A DNA stretch of 64,000 nucleotides. Source: Shewanella sp. OPT22 (GTDB lineage: Bacteria > Pseudomonadota > Gammaproteobacteria > Enterobacterales > Shewanellaceae). Location of the stretch: positions 29,773 through 93,772 of the forward strand of contig NZ_PGVH01000005.1 in NCBI RefSeq assembly GCF_004168585.1. The letters are read 5' to 3'. Shown in pieces: positions 19,017-30,031 of this stretch. The translations under genes were made by a program, and so were the position numbers. How positions within the stretch are numbered: position 1 is the stretch's first letter; each line of letters starts with the position of its first letter. The notes under the pieces were generated by a model that worked only from the letters and a program-made list of their open reading frames with translations, had not been told where the DNA came from and ran no database searches.

Positions 19017-19918
19017 TAGAAGTACCCCTGACGTTTTTTCATTTCCATTGATCCCGCTTGATCGCTATCAATCAAACGCCCTTGTCGCTCACTTGAACGT
19101 GTTAGTAACATTTCAGTGATGATCTTATCGAGATCATCCGCATCCGAATGCATCGCAGCCGTTAAGGGATAACACCCAAGGGTCCTAAACCTCACTTGTT
19201 CATATCGAACTTCATCGGATTCATATGGCAAGCGATCGTCATCGACCATGATCATCATGCCATCACGCTCAACAACGGGGCGTTTTGCGGCGTAGTACAG
19301 TGGAACAATCTCGATGTTTTCTTGTTTGATGTACTGCCAGATATCAAGCTCAGTCCAATTTGATAATGGAAAAACACGAATGCTTTCACCTTTATTAATG
19401 GCACTATTAAAGTTTTTCCAGAGCTCTGGACGCTGGTTTTTTGGATCCCAGCGATGATGTTCGTCTCTGAAAGAATAAACTCGTTCTTTGGCACGCGACT
19501 TTTCTTCATCTCGGCGTGCTCCACCAAATGCCGCATCAAAACCATATTGATCCAGCGCTTGTTTAAGCGCTTGAGTTTTCATTACATCAGTGTGTTTTGC
19601 GCTGCCATGATCAAATGGATTAATACCCTGCGCAATGCCATCAGGGTTCGTGTGCGTCAATAACTTAAAGCCATACTTTTCGGCTTGACGATCTCGAAAT
19701 TCAATCATTTCTTTGAATTTCCAAGTGGTATCAACGTGCAATAATGGAAACGGTATCTTACCTGGATAAAAGGCTTTACGTGCTAAGTGCAACATCACCG
19801 ATGAATCTTTACCAATTGAATACAACATCACTGGGTTATTAAACTCTGCAGCAACCTCTCGTAGGATATAAATACTCTCTGCTTCTAATTGCTGCAGGTG
19901 AGTCATCGTTTGGGTCAT
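19016..19918 (-). CDS. cysD: Sulfate adenylyltransferase small subunit
   Basis: CysD is the ATP-sulfurylase subunit. The PP-loop SIGKDSS is at residues 34-40, and the family segments [16 protein letters not shown] and RFRTLGCYP are present. The protein has the usual 300 residues and the terminal [10 protein letters not shown]. It overlaps cobA by four bases (ATGA) and cysN by one. Confidence 0.95.
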   Translation of the reverse strand: MTQTMTHLQQLEAESIYILREVAAEFNNPVMLYSIGKDSSVMLHLARKAFYPGKIPFPLLHVDTTWKFKEMIEFRDRQAEKYGFKLLTHTNPDGIAQGINPFDHGSAKHTDVMKTQALKQALDQYGFDAAFGGARRDEEKSRAKERVYSFRDEHHRWDPKNQRPELWKNFNSAINKGESIRVFPLSNWTELDIWQYIKQENIEIVPLYYAAKRPVVERDGMMIMVDDDRLPYESDEVRYEQVRFRTLGCYPLTAAMHSDADDLDKIITEMLLTRSSERQGRLIDSDQAGSMEMKKRQGYF

Positions 19919-20775
19919 AGCATTTGCTCCAATTTATCGCCATTAAATGCCGTAGTCATCTCTTGCGAAGTGTGTTGTATATCTTGTGGCGACTGACGTT
20001 GTTGTGGTAAAAACCAATTTAAATCTTGATGTAAACTCGCTACTTCACCAATTATCATCATCGCAGGATCTGCGATATCAGTTTCTGCAATCAGTTCACT
20101 GAGTTTTTCTAATGTGCCAATAACCACCTTTTGTTTTGTGGTCGTAGCGGAATAAACCAGAGCAACGGGAGTTTCAGGCAAACGTCCCCCCTCAATGAGC
20201 CCAGCTTCAATGTTTGACGCCTGTGACTTACCCATATAAATTGCGAGTGTGTGGTTAGATTGAGCGTATTCTTGCCATTTTACTTTTTCACCGGCCCCGG
20301 CTTTGCAATGACCAGTGATAAACGTTACGCTTTGTGCAAGTTCACGATGAGTCAGTGGGATCCCGGCATAAGCTGAGGCGCCAGCAGCTGCAGTAACGGC
20401 AGGCACGACTTCGAAGTCAATTTCAGCAGCGACTAAAGTACTGACCTCTTCACCGCCTCGGCCAAAAATGTATGGGTCTCCACCTTTCAGACGTACCACC
20501 TTTTTGTGATGAAACGCTTTGGTGATCAACAACTGATTGATGTCTTCTTGAGCTGCACTGTGCTTGCCAGAACGTTTACCTACCGCAATCACTTCACAAT
20601 TGCAGTTCACGAGCTCCATGATCTCGTCGCTGACCAGTGCATCATATAGGACTACATCGGCTTGTTTAATGAGTCGCCACGCTTTAAGGGTAAGTAGATC
20701 GGGATCGCCAGGGCCGGCACCAACAATATAAACTTTGCCTTTTGCGCCGTTATCGGTCAGCGGCACCAGTTCCAT
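19915..20775 (-). CDS. cobA: Uroporphyrinogen-III C-methyltransferase
   Basis: This SAM-dependent enzyme makes precorrin-2, the precursor of siroheme used by sulfite reductase CysI. Motifs are [14 protein letters not shown] near residue 17, [17 protein letters not shown], and PLTHRE. At 286 residues it is the methyltransferase domain alone, without the CysG dehydrogenase part. It is the first gene of the cobA-cysD-cysN-permease-cysC operon, which links cofactor supply to sulfate activation. Confidence 0.93.
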   Translation of the reverse strand: MELVPLTDNGAKGKVYIVGAGPGDPDLLTLKAWRLIKQADVVLYDALVSDEIMELVNCNCEVIAVGKRSGKHSAAQEDINQLLITKAFHHKKVVRLKGGDPYIFGRGGEEVSTLVAAEIDFEVVPAVTAAAGASAYAGIPLTHRELAQSVTFITGHCKAGAGEKVKWQEYAQSNHTLAIYMGKSQASNIEAGLIEGGRLPETPVALVYSATTTKQKVVIGTLEKLSELIAETDIADPAMMIIGEVASLHQDLNWFLPQQRQSPQDIQHTSQEMTTAFNGDKLEQML

Positions 20776-20861
20776 TTTTTAGATTCCAATTAGATCAAAA
20801 CTTGAAGGAAATATAGCGGAGCTTTTATATCTTTTTAAATATATAAAACAGAAAACTTATT

Positions 20862-20882
20862 ACCTTTTGATATAAGAAGGTT
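20862..20882 (-). promoter_or_regulatory. Candidate CysB-type operator upstream of cobA
   Basis: The 21-bp segment 20862-20882 is a dyad (ACCTT near its left end, AAGGT near its right end) and contains the half-site ATAAGAA. It matches 17 of 21 positions of the segment at 31900-31920, which lies at almost the same distance before cysJ. The distances to the start codons are about 87 and 82 bases. Assignment to CysB is inference from the shared pathway. Confidence 0.5.
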
Positions 20883-20988
20883 GTTTTTATAACAATTTCT
20901 ATTACAAAGATAAAAGTAACTAAATTGGCAGCTTAATTTAAAAAACGTATAGTAATGCTCAAATTCTAATGTTTACTCATTATTTACT

Positions 20989-21864
20989 ATGAAAAAATGG
21001 ACTTTAATTGTTAGCACTTTTTTAGTTTTATCATTATCAGCCCACGCTGAAGATTCGTTGCTGGAGCAACGGGTATCCCAAGAACTTGAAGTCTTAGATA
21101 ACCCGTTTGCATTGAGCTCTCATAAAGTGAATTATATTCTACCAGTCACCTACAACAGCTCACCAAACGAAGCTCCGTTTATCAATCGCGATGACTATTA
21201 TCCTTTTGATAATTTAGAAGCAAAATTTCAAGTCAGTCTAAAGTTTCCTATCTGGTATAACATGTTTGGTGACAACGGCCACTTGTACTTCGCTTACACC
21301 AACCAGTCCTATTGGCAAGTCTACAATCAGGAACATTCTTCTCCTTTTAGAGAAACAAACCATGAACCTGAAGCATTACTGCTGTTTAATAATGATTGGA
21401 AGGTGGGCCGTTTCGAAAATAAATTTCTTGGTTTAGGTATTGCGCACCAATCTAATGGCCGTAGTGGTACTTTGTCACGCAGCTGGAATCGCATATACGG
21501 CCTAGCGGTGTTTGATCATGGTCCCTTCGTTTTTTCAGCGAAAGTTTGGTGGCGCTTACCTGAAGATCCTAAAAAAACACCTGAGGATGCCAAAGGGGAT
21601 GACAACCCAGATATCAACAAATACATGGGAAATTTTGAGCTCTATGGCGCCTACGCTATTGATGAACACCGCTTAACATTAAAGCTTAGAAATAACTTAC
21701 GTAGTGATAACAAAGGATCTGCCGAATTCACCTACAGCTACCCACTTGTTGGTCACATGCGTTTATACGTTCAGTATTTCAATGGCTACGGTGAAAGTTT
21801 GATTGACTACAATGTCAACACCAACCGCCTTGGTGTGGGTGTGTCGATTAACGACATTTTCTAA
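20989..21864 (+). CDS. pldA: Outer-membrane phospholipase A
   Basis: A signal peptide (cleaved after AHA, residue 20) precedes a 12-strand beta barrel. The active-site segment IAHQSNGRSG gives His153 and Ser155; Asn167 in SRSWNR completes the triad known from E. coli OmpLA. The enzyme hydrolyses phospholipids that reach the outer leaflet. The protein ends in a terminal Phe, as expected of a barrel. It is monocistronic with its own terminator. Confidence 0.95.
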   Translation: MKKWTLIVSTFLVLSLSAHAEDSLLEQRVSQELEVLDNPFALSSHKVNYILPVTYNSSPNEAPFINRDDYYPFDNLEAKFQVSLKFPIWYNMFGDNGHLYFAYTNQSYWQVYNQEHSSPFRETNHEPEALLLFNNDWKVGRFENKFLGLGIAHQSNGRSGTLSRSWNRIYGLAVFDHGPFVFSAKVWWRLPEDPKKTPEDAKGDDNPDINKYMGNFELYGAYAIDEHRLTLKLRNNLRSDNKGSAEFTYSYPLVGHMRLYVQYFNGYGESLIDYNVNTNRLGVGVSINDIF

Positions 21865-21872
21865 TTAACTAT

Positions 21873-21899
21873 AAAAAAACGGGCTTATAGCCCGTTTTT
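21873..21899. terminator. Bidirectional terminator between pldA and a convergent gene
   Basis: ACGGGCT/AGCCCGT with a 3-nt loop is flanked by A7 on one side and T5 on the other, so it can serve both strands. Confidence 0.9.
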
Positions 21900-21919
21900 A
21901 GTCTCAAAGATTCAAAAGA

Positions 21920-23632
21920 TTACTTTTTATAAACAATTGACTCTTTAATGACAATTCCTTCATCTTGCACGTCAAAGCTAAACTTGAATTGATTATTGCC
22001 TTTCATCATATCCAGCTCTTTTGGCATAGGTTGACCTGACAATTCAGACGCTTTAATCAGGTGCTTCATCAGTTTACCCTGATCCATTGCCATCGAAATA
22101 ATGCCATTTTCTGTAACAGCTTCATTACTTAAATTATCCGCCAGCTTTTCACCTTTAACATCGGTATAAACCACTAAGTGTTGACCTTTTAATGCCAACT
22201 TAGGCTTGATGTTCAATTGCGGTGGAATTGGCAATAAGGTCGATAAATCAACAGCATCACCATTTGGCTTCAATTCAACATTCGCCAGCATAGGTACAAA
22301 CGTCTTAAGGGTGTTAAACAGTTGCTCAGGCTTATCCGCAGAGACACTCACAAGTGCATCAAGTTGACTGATTGAAGGTCCTTGAGTCCCATCAAATTCG
22401 AGATCAATTATGGAAGCGGCAATACCTTTTAAGCCTGCAGCCATTCCCGTTGCCATTCCAAGCATCGCTGGGCTTTGTTGGGACAATTGCTGCTGCATTT
22501 GTGCTAACGGTTCGCACTGGTAGGCTGGCGTCTGCAAGTCTGACCAAACATCCGTTAATCCGCTCACAACATCGCTGGTATTCAGCGCTAATCCCATAGC
22601 CATAACGCTGTCTTTGTCGTTAGCAACAAAGTTAGGAATAAAACCTCGCAGCTTTTTAAGGCCGTTTATCATCGTTTTGTTATTCGATTCAGCAATAACC
22701 GAAACATCCATTTTTGCATGATCTGGTTGAATATCTAATGCCGTTAGCCCCGCGACAGTGCGTGGCCAGTTATCCGCAATGCCCTGAAGCTCTTGAGCAC
22801 ACTCAGGCGTTTGGAATTCAGATAACGGATTCTCACCTGCTAACGCAAACATTGAAGTCAATTGCTGAGCAAAATCATTACCGTCAGTTGTCGTAATGCC
22901 TTTCACTAACGCTTTTTGGTTGATGAAAAATACACTTCTTGGGTCAAAGTCGTATTTATCAATTATCTGCTCTAACTGTCCAGATTTAGCAAGAGAGTGC
23001 TTTGGTTTAACTAAACTGAATGCCTGCTTTAGCGCACTATTGTCTTGAGCAAGGCCAGTTAGTGTTATTGTTAGAACACCATCTTTTTCAGCAAAAATCA
23101 GATCCATTGGCTTACCGTTCACACTTTTATCCATAAGTTGGTAAGCACGATAAATCACGCCATCTAATTCTTTGATTTGATGATTAAAGCCACTGTCTTT
23201 CTCTGCACTATCAAGGTGCTTCCAAAAAGCATCGGGTGAGGCTAATTCCACTTTAATCACTGGCATCGCACCTATGGTATACATAAATGACTTACCTGAA
23301 TCTGGTAATCCGTATGACTGTGTGAAGGTCTCAGGCTTGGTAACCGCCTGTTGAAATTGCTTTAGGAGGGACAGTAAAAATTTAGTATGAGTCGACTCAT
23401 TTTCACCGAGATTATCGAAAGCGGATGTATCCATTGGCATCATACTGGCTGCAGTATGATTAATGTAATCTTTTAAAGGGAAGTCTTCTAAACTGCCTGA
23501 AAACATTAAGGTATCAGCCGGAATGTATTCTAAATAGACAGAATCAGAGGCCGTCGACGATGAGTTTTGAGTGTACCAATACCCTGCCGCACCTGCCGCA
23601 ACAACAGCAAGGGCGATAGCCGCTTTTTTCAT
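21920..23632 (-). CDS. Conserved envelope protein of unknown function, single N-terminal anchor
   Basis: The start at 23632 is chosen because the GGAG before it then acts as ribosome binding site; the upstream ATG overlaps that site. One hydrophobic helix (residues 5-22) precedes a 550-residue, probably periplasmic body starting with YLEYIPADTLMFSGSLEDFP. That phrase resembles DUF3352-type proteins, but I am not certain of the family. There is no catalytic motif. It is convergent with pldA and downstream of ampG. Confidence 0.6.
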   Translation of the reverse strand: MKKAAIALAVVAAGAAGYWYTQNSSSTASDSVYLEYIPADTLMFSGSLEDFPLKDYINHTAASMMPMDTSAFDNLGENESTHTKFLLSLLKQFQQAVTKPETFTQSYGLPDSGKSFMYTIGAMPVIKVELASPDAFWKHLDSAEKDSGFNHQIKELDGVIYRAYQLMDKSVNGKPMDLIFAEKDGVLTITLTGLAQDNSALKQAFSLVKPKHSLAKSGQLEQIIDKYDFDPRSVFFINQKALVKGITTTDGNDFAQQLTSMFALAGENPLSEFQTPECAQELQGIADNWPRTVAGLTALDIQPDHAKMDVSVIAESNNKTMINGLKKLRGFIPNFVANDKDSVMAMGLALNTSDVVSGLTDVWSDLQTPAYQCEPLAQMQQQLSQQSPAMLGMATGMAAGLKGIAASIIDLEFDGTQGPSISQLDALVSVSADKPEQLFNTLKTFVPMLANVELKPNGDAVDLSTLLPIPPQLNIKPKLALKGQHLVVYTDVKGEKLADNLSNEAVTENGIISMAMDQGKLMKHLIKASELSGQPMPKELDMMKGNNQFKFSFDVQDEGIVIKESIVYKK

Positions 23633-23705
23633 TATAAGCTCCATTTATTTATGCGGAAAATCACGGCTATAGTGAGTGAAACATTCTGTTAACGCAAGGC
23701 TTATT

Positions 23706-25067
23706 CTAGCTATCTTCAGCTTTTTGCACTTTAGATGCGAAATAAATCAAAAACAAAACAGGTATTCCAATCACACTTGAAGCAATGAAGAAGTTTACAT
23801 ACCCAAAACTGTCAACATATGCACCAGAAAAGCCAGCAATAAATTTAGGGAATAACTGCATTACAGAGGACAGTAACGCATATTGAGTTGCACTGTATCC
23901 AGAGCTGGTCAAACTCGAAAGGTATGCAATAAACGCAGATATCGCAATCCCCTGACTGAAGTTATCAACAGAAATAATGGCCGTTAATAATGGCACGTTA
24001 TGACCCACTACCGCTTGTATGGCAAATAAAGCATTGGTAAAGATCACCAGTACCGCTCCAAGAAACAGGATTTTCATAATGCCGTAACGTGCCGTAAGTA
24101 AACCACCAGCAGCAGCACCAACTAAGGTCATAATAATGCCAAAAACCTTGCTGATTGCGGCAATTTCTTCCTTGGAGAACCCCATGTCTACATAGAAGAC
24201 ATTCGCCATGATTCCCATCACAATATCAGAAATACGATAACAGGAAATGAGGACTAAAATTAGAATGGCATGCTTACCATAGCGTTTGAAGAACGCCACA
24301 AACGGGGTAACACACGCCTGATGAAACCAAGCCATGAAGTCCGCCATTGTTTTTGGAAACTGTTGGCGGTACTTTTGCTGCAATTGAATTTGATTTTCAG
24401 TGATTTCCGTCTTATCGACTTGCGGTTCTTTACTCAGCAATGTCGCAATGACACCCACAATCATTAACCCTGCCATGATTTGATAAGAGACCTGCCATGC
24501 GTGAAGGTTATAGGCATCGTTACCTGGTTCTATCCAAGCTGCGATCGTTAACGCCCCTGCCGTGGCAATGATCATTGCGCTCCGATATCCAACTAAATAA
24601 GCAGCGGAAAGTGCGGCTTGCATTTTTTCAGGTGCTGATTCAATCCGGAAAGCATCAATCACAATGTCTTGAGTGGTTGAAGCAAAAGCGACAATAAAGG
24701 CACAAATGGCTAGGTGCTTAATGTTTTCCACTGGATCACTAAACGACATGCCTAATATGGCAAAGAATAATGCAAATTGTGCGATAAGAATCCAACTTCG
24801 CCGCTGACCAAATCGTTTACCAATGATCGGAATGCGCAACCTGTCGACCAGTGGAGACCACAACCACTTAAAGCCATAGACCAATGCGATCCAGCTAAAA
24901 TAACCAATTGCGGTTCGATCTACACCCGCTTCACGTAACCAGAATGATAATGTCGAGAACACCAACATCAAGGGTAAGCCAGAAGAAAAGCCAAGAAATA
25001 AAATGCTCACCACGCGCTTTTGAGCATATACAGAAAGCATGTCAGACAGACGAGACAAAAGTGCCAT
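23706..25067 (-). CDS. ampG: AmpG-like muropeptide MFS transporter
   Basis: A 12-helix MFS protein of about 453 residues shows the AmpG hallmarks LGFSSGLPLML (after about residue 25), WSPLVDR and the TQDIVIDAFR segment in helix 5. AmpG imports GlcNAc-anhydromuropeptides for cell-wall recycling; ampD and ampE lie 35 kb away in this window. An alternative TTG start lies 12 bases upstream. Neither start has a clear Shine-Dalgarno. yajG lies nearby, as in E. coli. Confidence 0.88.
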   Translation of the reverse strand: MALLSRLSDMLSVYAQKRVVSILFLGFSSGLPLMLVFSTLSFWLREAGVDRTAIGYFSWIALVYGFKWLWSPLVDRLRIPIIGKRFGQRRSWILIAQFALFFAILGMSFSDPVENIKHLAICAFIVAFASTTQDIVIDAFRIESAPEKMQAALSAAYLVGYRSAMIIATAGALTIAAWIEPGNDAYNLHAWQVSYQIMAGLMIVGVIATLLSKEPQVDKTEITENQIQLQQKYRQQFPKTMADFMAWFHQACVTPFVAFFKRYGKHAILILVLISCYRISDIVMGIMANVFYVDMGFSKEEIAAISKVFGIIMTLVGAAAGGLLTARYGIMKILFLGAVLVIFTNALFAIQAVVGHNVPLLTAIISVDNFSQGIAISAFIAYLSSLTSSGYSATQYALLSSVMQLFPKFIAGFSGAYVDSFGYVNFFIASSVIGIPVLFLIYFASKVQKAEDS

Positions 25068-25223
25068 TAAAAAAACCAATAAAAAAATAACTGTTTCAAG
25101 CTTACGAGGGGAGTATGGCTAAATCAACAGCTTTAGGAATTGTCTCATAATAACTTCCCTATTTTGCTGCCATTTATTTTTGAACTGATCCAAGACGAGA
25201 GAAGGGAAGCGAATACAGATAAA

Positions 25224-25255
25224 AGAAAGCCCACACGGATGAGTGTGGGCTTTCT
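25224..25255 (-). terminator. Terminator after the 121-codon frame upstream of ampG
   Basis: A 13-bp perfect stem (25224-25236 with 25243-25255) with a 6-nt loop lies just after the stop of the small minus-strand gene and before ampG. Confidence 0.8.
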
Positions 25256-25260
25256 GTTTT

Positions 25261-25614
25261 CTATCCTACTCGATGAAGCTCTGCTGTTTCTGGACTAACC
25301 CCAATTACGCCTTTGGGAACTGCGCCATTTCCACTCAAAAATTCACAACATTCTTTGATTTGTTTTCGCAAAACTTTGTTACCCCGGATTGCCCAGGCTG
25401 GCCACTTTTCAAAACTGTAAAGTAGATGCCAAAAAACGGTCTCGATGTCTGATTCCGATTGTGTTTCACCCTGAAAGTTAAACTGCTGCCACTCTTCCAA
25501 TGTGTCCCATAAATACATTTTTACTTCATTGTAATCAATCTGCTGACAAAGAAATGCCTTGCCGTAGTGAGCAAGCTGGGGCGCTTTTTCATCGATGAAA
25601 TTTTGCTTTTTCAT
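25261..25614 (-). CDS. Small conserved protein of unknown function
   Basis: The ATG at 25614 has GAGG eight bases upstream, giving 117 residues; an upstream TTG adds four. The product is soluble, Trp-rich in its middle (LWDTLEEWQQF, VFWHLLYSFEKWPAWAIRG) and mainly helical. I do not recognise a named family. It sits between the cyclophilin gene and ampG, with a terminator after it. Confidence 0.6.
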   Translation of the reverse strand: MKKQNFIDEKAPQLAHYGKAFLCQQIDYNEVKMYLWDTLEEWQQFNFQGETQSESDIETVFWHLLYSFEKWPAWAIRGNKVLRKQIKECCEFLSGNGAVPKGVIGVSPETAELHRVG

Positions 25615-25714
25615 CGTTCGCCTCAATATTATGTTTTTGTAGCTTATCCAGTATAAACACTAGATCGCGATCGCGATTGTTTTTTTAATAAAAAACTGTT
25701 TATTTTGATCGGAA

Positions 25715-26302
25715 TTATTCCGTTCTTGGTAATAACGTCGCTTTTTTCAAAATAATCGCCTCAACAGGAACATCAGGCCAGTCGAGTGTTTTATTGAATT
25801 CTGTTTTTACTAGAGCCATTTTCTGTAAGATCTCTAGCCCTTCTGTCACTTCACCAAACACCGCATAACCCCAACGTCTAGGGGATGGATCTAAACGTTC
25901 ATTATCGGCAACATTAAAATAAAACTGTCTGGTTGCAGTATGTGGCGAGTTCTCTCGAGCCATCGCAATCGTACCTAAACTGTTAGATAAACCGTTGCCA
26001 GACTCATTAACGATCGGATCCATTTCTTTCTTTTCCTTTAGATCAGGATCGAGCCCACCACCTTGGACTACAAATTCAGGAATGATTCGATGAAAAATCG
26101 TATTATCGTACTCACCTTTAACCACATAAGTTAAAAAGTTATCGACCGTGATGGGTGCACGTGTTCGATCTAATTCAACCACAATCTTTCCCATTGAAGT
26201 ATCAAGTTCAACTTTTGGGTACAAGGTGTTTTTTTGGATATCTAACGCAAGCGCAAATTGACTGACGCTCAAAAGAATGCCGACGAGCAAAGCACGTAAC
26301 AT
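25715..26302 (-). CDS. Periplasmic cyclophilin-type peptidyl-prolyl isomerase
   Basis: A signal peptide (cleaved near ALA, residue 19) precedes the cyclophilin domain. The catalytic core IFHRIIPEFVVQGGG and the TIAMARENSPHTATRQFYFNV segment are intact. At 195 residues it resembles PpiA. The start is 21 bp after the yajG stop, suggesting co-transcription. Confidence 0.9.
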   Translation of the reverse strand: MLRALLVGILLSVSQFALALDIQKNTLYPKVELDTSMGKIVVELDRTRAPITVDNFLTYVVKGEYDNTIFHRIIPEFVVQGGGLDPDLKEKKEMDPIVNESGNGLSNSLGTIAMARENSPHTATRQFYFNVADNERLDPSPRRWGYAVFGEVTEGLEILQKMALVKTEFNKTLDWPDVPVEAIILKKATLLPRTE

Positions 26303-26323
26303 AGTGTTGTCCTTAATCTATCT

Positions 26324-26890
26324 CTATTTTTGGCTGATGAAGCTTTGTAATTGCTTGTCGTTAATAATGTCAGTAGTCAACTTATCGATCAAGTTATTCA
26401 GTTCTTGCTCAATCGCTGAATTATCTAATTTGAAGGCACCATTCATCGTGCCCGAAACAGTGTAATCTTTGCTGAATGTTTGATTACTGCTATTCCCTTT
26501 AACCTTAAGTACTATCGAGGTCGTCGCATCATAATCGAAACTCGATTGTTTCACTTTGACTAAAAGTTTCTCAAGATTAAACGTAAGCTGAGTACGTGCT
26601 TGTGGGGAGACACTTACATTGGCTTTGTTAAAACCGGCAATCAAGATTTTTTGCAATTGTTGCCTTGGAGGGGTTGCAGGAGAAAGCAACTTTCTTTCTG
26701 CACCTGAAGCGCCATTAATTTCAACAAGGTAATTGGCTTTTCTTTGATCGACAACCTGAATATTGATGGGTAATTTGGCAATAATCTGATGATTTGTAAC
26801 GGGTACTTTAGGTGAAAGTACAATCGGTTTCGGGGCTGAACTACATGCTGATAATGATAATACTGAAAGAATGATCAACCAATTTTTCAT
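26324..26890 (-). CDS. yajG: YajG-like lipoprotein
   Basis: A 188-residue lipoprotein with LSAC (Cys16) begins its mature part with SSAPKPIVLSPKVP, close to the opening of E. coli YajG, which also neighbours ampG. The function is not known. It is the second gene of a short minus-strand run (58-codon gene, yajG, cyclophilin). Confidence 0.8.
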   Translation of the reverse strand: MKNWLIILSVLSLSACSSAPKPIVLSPKVPVTNHQIIAKLPINIQVVDQRKANYLVEINGASGAERKLLSPATPPRQQLQKILIAGFNKANVSVSPQARTQLTFNLEKLLVKVKQSSFDYDATTSIVLKVKGNSSNQTFSKDYTVSGTMNGAFKLDNSAIEQELNNLIDKLTTDIINDKQLQSFISQK

Positions 26891-26916
26891 TGCAACCCTC
26901 GATATAACAAGTGTAA

Positions 26917-27093
26917 TTATTTATTCAACACCTTTGAAATATAGTCATTAGCGTTGGAAAGACTACCAAAAGATTTGATTAAATTGTTACGTCCTTTTTC
27001 ATTAATCTCAGGAACGTTAGATTCCACCATCATCCAAACCCAAGTTTTAATCAGCGCCAGAGGCGGGTATTTGGGTTGTTTTTTATCTAACAT
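26917..27093 (-). CDS. Small conserved protein of unknown function upstream of yajG
   Basis: From ATG 27093, with GGAAG before it, the frame codes 58 residues: a basic Pro-rich start (MLDKKQPKYPPLAL), then WVWMMVE and a helical tail. It is 26 bp ahead of yajG on the same strand. I recognise no domain. Confidence 0.55.
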   Translation of the reverse strand: MLDKKQPKYPPLALIKTWVWMMVESNVPEINEKGRNNLIKSFGSLSNANDYISKVLNK

Positions 27094-27260
27094 CGAAGCT
27101 TCCATAGTATTTTGTTGTAGTAGATTTGTACTATGGAAACTGAGAGTATCAAAATTAATCTGCGATTGGAAAGTAAATGCACTAATTCAAATTGAATTAA
27201 TTGGTTGACCCCTTAAATAACGAGTTATGTCTTCATTGTTACTTGTTTGTTTTATCATCG

Positions 27261-27467
27261 TTAACGATTCACTTGCCACTTTGAAATGCACTCATTCCAT
27301 ACTTTACAGCCAGCAGGCCAATCGTACATCTGACTTGTGGGCTGTAACTTAAGTAGCTGTATCGATTTCAATTGCTGAGTTCTAAGAACACTATGACTGC
27401 TTTCAATGGCCGAAACGCTTGAAATAGAACATAAACCAACTAGAAGTAGTAAAGCTGCTGTTTTCAT
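27261..27467 (-). CDS. Small secreted protein of unknown function
   Basis: The ATG at 27467 has GGAG upstream. The 68-residue product has a clear signal peptide (MKTAALLLLVGL, cleavage near VSA) and a short mature part with two Cys (GCKVWNEC), which could form a disulfide. It resembles no family that I know. Confidence 0.5.
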   Translation of the reverse strand: MKTAALLLLVGLCSISSVSAIESSHSVLRTQQLKSIQLLKLQPTSQMYDWPAGCKVWNECISKWQVNR

Positions 27468-27609
27468 CACCTTCTCCTGCACATTTATTGAGATTCATGA
27501 AACTCGACGCAACATCCTGTCCACTTTTCCATAAAGTAAACTATGATCCACTACTTTTGCTATTGTTTGGTTAGATTTATTGGGGATAAACTATGAAAGT
27601 AAAGCATCC

Positions 27610-28347
27610 TCAAATTTCATAGTGCAAACCGCATTCTCGTTTTATACCGTTAAATCGAGTCTCCTCTTCCATCATTCCTAATTCCAAAGGCTTACTTGAA
27701 TGCGTATCGCCAACAGATACGTAATTGTCGTACCAAAGCGGATGATAAGGCAACTCATTATCGACCAGATACTGATGGATGTCTTTATTGTTCCAATCAA
27801 TGATCGGAAGCACTTTAAATCGGTCACCATGGATAGCTAACACATCCAATTGCTTCCGACTTTTTGCTTGCTCTCGTCTCAATCCTGCAAACCAAGTGCC
27901 TGCGTGTAACTCTTTTAAGGCTCGCTGCATTGGCTCAACTTTGTTGATGCGATTATAGCGCTCAAGCGCATCCAAACCTTGTTCCCATAATTTACCATAG
28001 CGGGCTTCTTGCCAAGCTGAGGAAGTTTGTGAGCGATACACTTTCAAATTCAACGATAATTTCTCGGTAAGCTCATCAATGAATTGATAGGTTTCCGGAA
28101 ATAAATACCCAGTATCAGTGAGCACAACGGGAATATCTGGACGAGCCTGACGTAATAGATGAAGCATAACCGCCGATTGAATTCCAAAACTTGAAGACAC
28201 TATCGCTTGCTCAGGTAAATGGTATAGTGCCCAAGCGATACGATCTTCTGCGGATATAACGGCGAGCTTGTCGTTTAATTCGACCAGCCCCTGCCGTTGT
28301 TCGTTTTTTGAAGCGTTAAGTAATCCTTGAATCTGAGCCTTATCCAT
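27610..28347 (-). CDS. cysH: Phosphoadenosine phosphosulfate (PAPS) reductase
   Basis: CysH reduces PAPS to sulfite with thioredoxin. The PP-loop region [15 protein letters not shown] and the C-terminal ECGLHYEI with catalytic Cys are present. Starting at MDKAQ (28347), the gene overlaps the cysI stop by eight bases, showing translational coupling. No extra Cys pairs of the APS-reductase type are seen, so PAPS is the likely substrate, in agreement with the presence of cysC. Confidence 0.93.
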   Translation of the reverse strand: MDKAQIQGLLNASKNEQRQGLVELNDKLAVISAEDRIAWALYHLPEQAIVSSSFGIQSAVMLHLLRQARPDIPVVLTDTGYLFPETYQFIDELTEKLSLNLKVYRSQTSSAWQEARYGKLWEQGLDALERYNRINKVEPMQRALKELHAGTWFAGLRREQAKSRKQLDVLAIHGDRFKVLPIIDWNNKDIHQYLVDNELPYHPLWYDNYVSVGDTHSSKPLELGMMEEETRFNGIKRECGLHYEI

Positions 28348-30031
28348 GAAAGTCCCTTGCGGCTTCAATTACCGCTTTTACGACGCCATTGCGTACCACA
28401 AAATCACCGAAGCCCTCGCCTGCATGACGTTGCTCAGAATATTGCTGGAACAGGCCATCGAGCTCTGAAAAGATCGTACTCTCATCCACATTATCTTTAT
28501 AGAGTTTGTTTAAGCGCTTACCTTCAAAGTCAGCACCTAAATATAGGTTATATCGACCTGGCGCTCTACCTACAAGGCCTATCTCTGCCGCAAACGGACG
28601 CGCACAACCGTTTGGACATCCCGTCATTCTCACAACAATCGGGCGCTCTGCAATATTATGCTTTGTCTGTAGAGCATCTATTTTATCCATGAACTCAGGA
28701 AAGTAACGCTCTGCTTCGGCCATGGCCAATGGGCAGGTTGGCAATGCAACACACGCAATCGAACGACCTCGACTTTCAGTTAGCACTTCCCCCATCAAGC
28801 CATGCTTGCGGGCAAGACCTTCAATTTGTGCTTTCTCTGCTTCGTCAACGCCAGCGACAATCATGTTTTGATTCGCTGTCATTCGAAAATCGCCATTATG
28901 GATCTTAGCGATTTCTCGTAACCCTGTTTGTAATAGCTGGCCTTGAGTATCTTTAATGCGCCCACACTCGATAAATAAAGTTAAATGCCATTTACCATCG
29001 AAACCTTGAGTCCAACCATAACGATCGCCTCGATCTTTTAATTCAACATCTCGCTTTGGTTCAAATATGCTACCCGCACGTGCTTCGACTTCTGCCTTTA
29101 TCGCTTCATGGCCTTTATCAACAAGCGTGTATTTGAAACGCGCACGTTTACGATCAACGCGATTGCCCCAGTCTCGCTGAACGGTCATTACCGCTTCAGC
29201 GAACTTAAGAACATCCTGTTTTTTGACAAAGCCAAACTCCTTCGCCAATTGCGGGAAGGTATTCACATCACCATGGGTAGATCCCATCCCCCCACCAGCA
29301 ACTAAATTAAAGCCCACTAGTTTGCCTTGCTCAGCAACCGCAATAAAACCTAAATCATTGGTATAAACATCGACATCGTTTTCAGGTGGTACTGCAACTG
29401 CCATTTTAAATTTACGCGGTAAATAGGTGTTACCGTAAACTGGCTCGACCGTTTCTTCTTCAGCACTTGCTAGCTTTTCGTCATCCAGCCAGATCTCTGC
29501 ATAAGCTTTTGTGTGAGGCAACAAATGATCTGACAGTTCTTTGGCAACAGCATAGGCCTGCTGATGTAACTCTGATTGCACCGGATTCGGATTACACATC
29601 ACGTTACGGTTAACGTCACCACAAGCGGCAATGGAGTCCAATGCTTGTTGATCGAGTCCTTGAATCAGCGTTCTCAGATTACGCTTGGGGATCCCATGAT
29701 ATTGAAACGTCTGCCTAGTCGTTAAACGAATACTGTTCGATGTTGTTAATTCTGATGAAATTTTATCAACTGCTAACCATTGCTCCGGCGTACAAATCCC
29801 ACCGGGGATCCGAGCGCGAAGCATAAAGCTATACAGAGGTTCAAGCTTTTGTTGCTGACGTTCTGGGCGTAAATCGCGATCGTCTTGTTGATAAAAACCA
29901 TGGAACTTAATCAGCTGTTGATCATCATCAGCAAATGCGCCTGTTACCTGAGAACCAAGCCCTTCTTTAATCGTGCCACGTAAGTAATTACTGTCGGTTT
30001 TAATGTATTCGTTGGCAGCTAACTTACTCAT
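28340..30031 (-). CDS. cysI: Sulfite reductase hemoprotein beta subunit
   Basis: CysI performs six-electron reduction of sulfite to sulfide on a siroheme-[4Fe-4S] centre. Cluster ligands are visible in [13 protein letters not shown] and in [12 protein letters not shown]. At 563 residues it matches E. coli CysI. The cysJ stop and cysI start share one base (30031). Confidence 0.95.
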   Translation of the reverse strand: MSKLAANEYIKTDSNYLRGTIKEGLGSQVTGAFADDDQQLIKFHGFYQQDDRDLRPERQQQKLEPLYSFMLRARIPGGICTPEQWLAVDKISSELTTSNSIRLTTRQTFQYHGIPKRNLRTLIQGLDQQALDSIAACGDVNRNVMCNPNPVQSELHQQAYAVAKELSDHLLPHTKAYAEIWLDDEKLASAEEETVEPVYGNTYLPRKFKMAVAVPPENDVDVYTNDLGFIAVAEQGKLVGFNLVAGGGMGSTHGDVNTFPQLAKEFGFVKKQDVLKFAEAVMTVQRDWGNRVDRKRARFKYTLVDKGHEAIKAEVEARAGSIFEPKRDVELKDRGDRYGWTQGFDGKWHLTLFIECGRIKDTQGQLLQTGLREIAKIHNGDFRMTANQNMIVAGVDEAEKAQIEGLARKHGLMGEVLTESRGRSIACVALPTCPLAMAEAERYFPEFMDKIDALQTKHNIAERPIVVRMTGCPNGCARPFAAEIGLVGRAPGRYNLYLGADFEGKRLNKLYKDNVDESTIFSELDGLFQQYSEQRHAGEGFGDFVVRNGVVKAVIEAARDFHG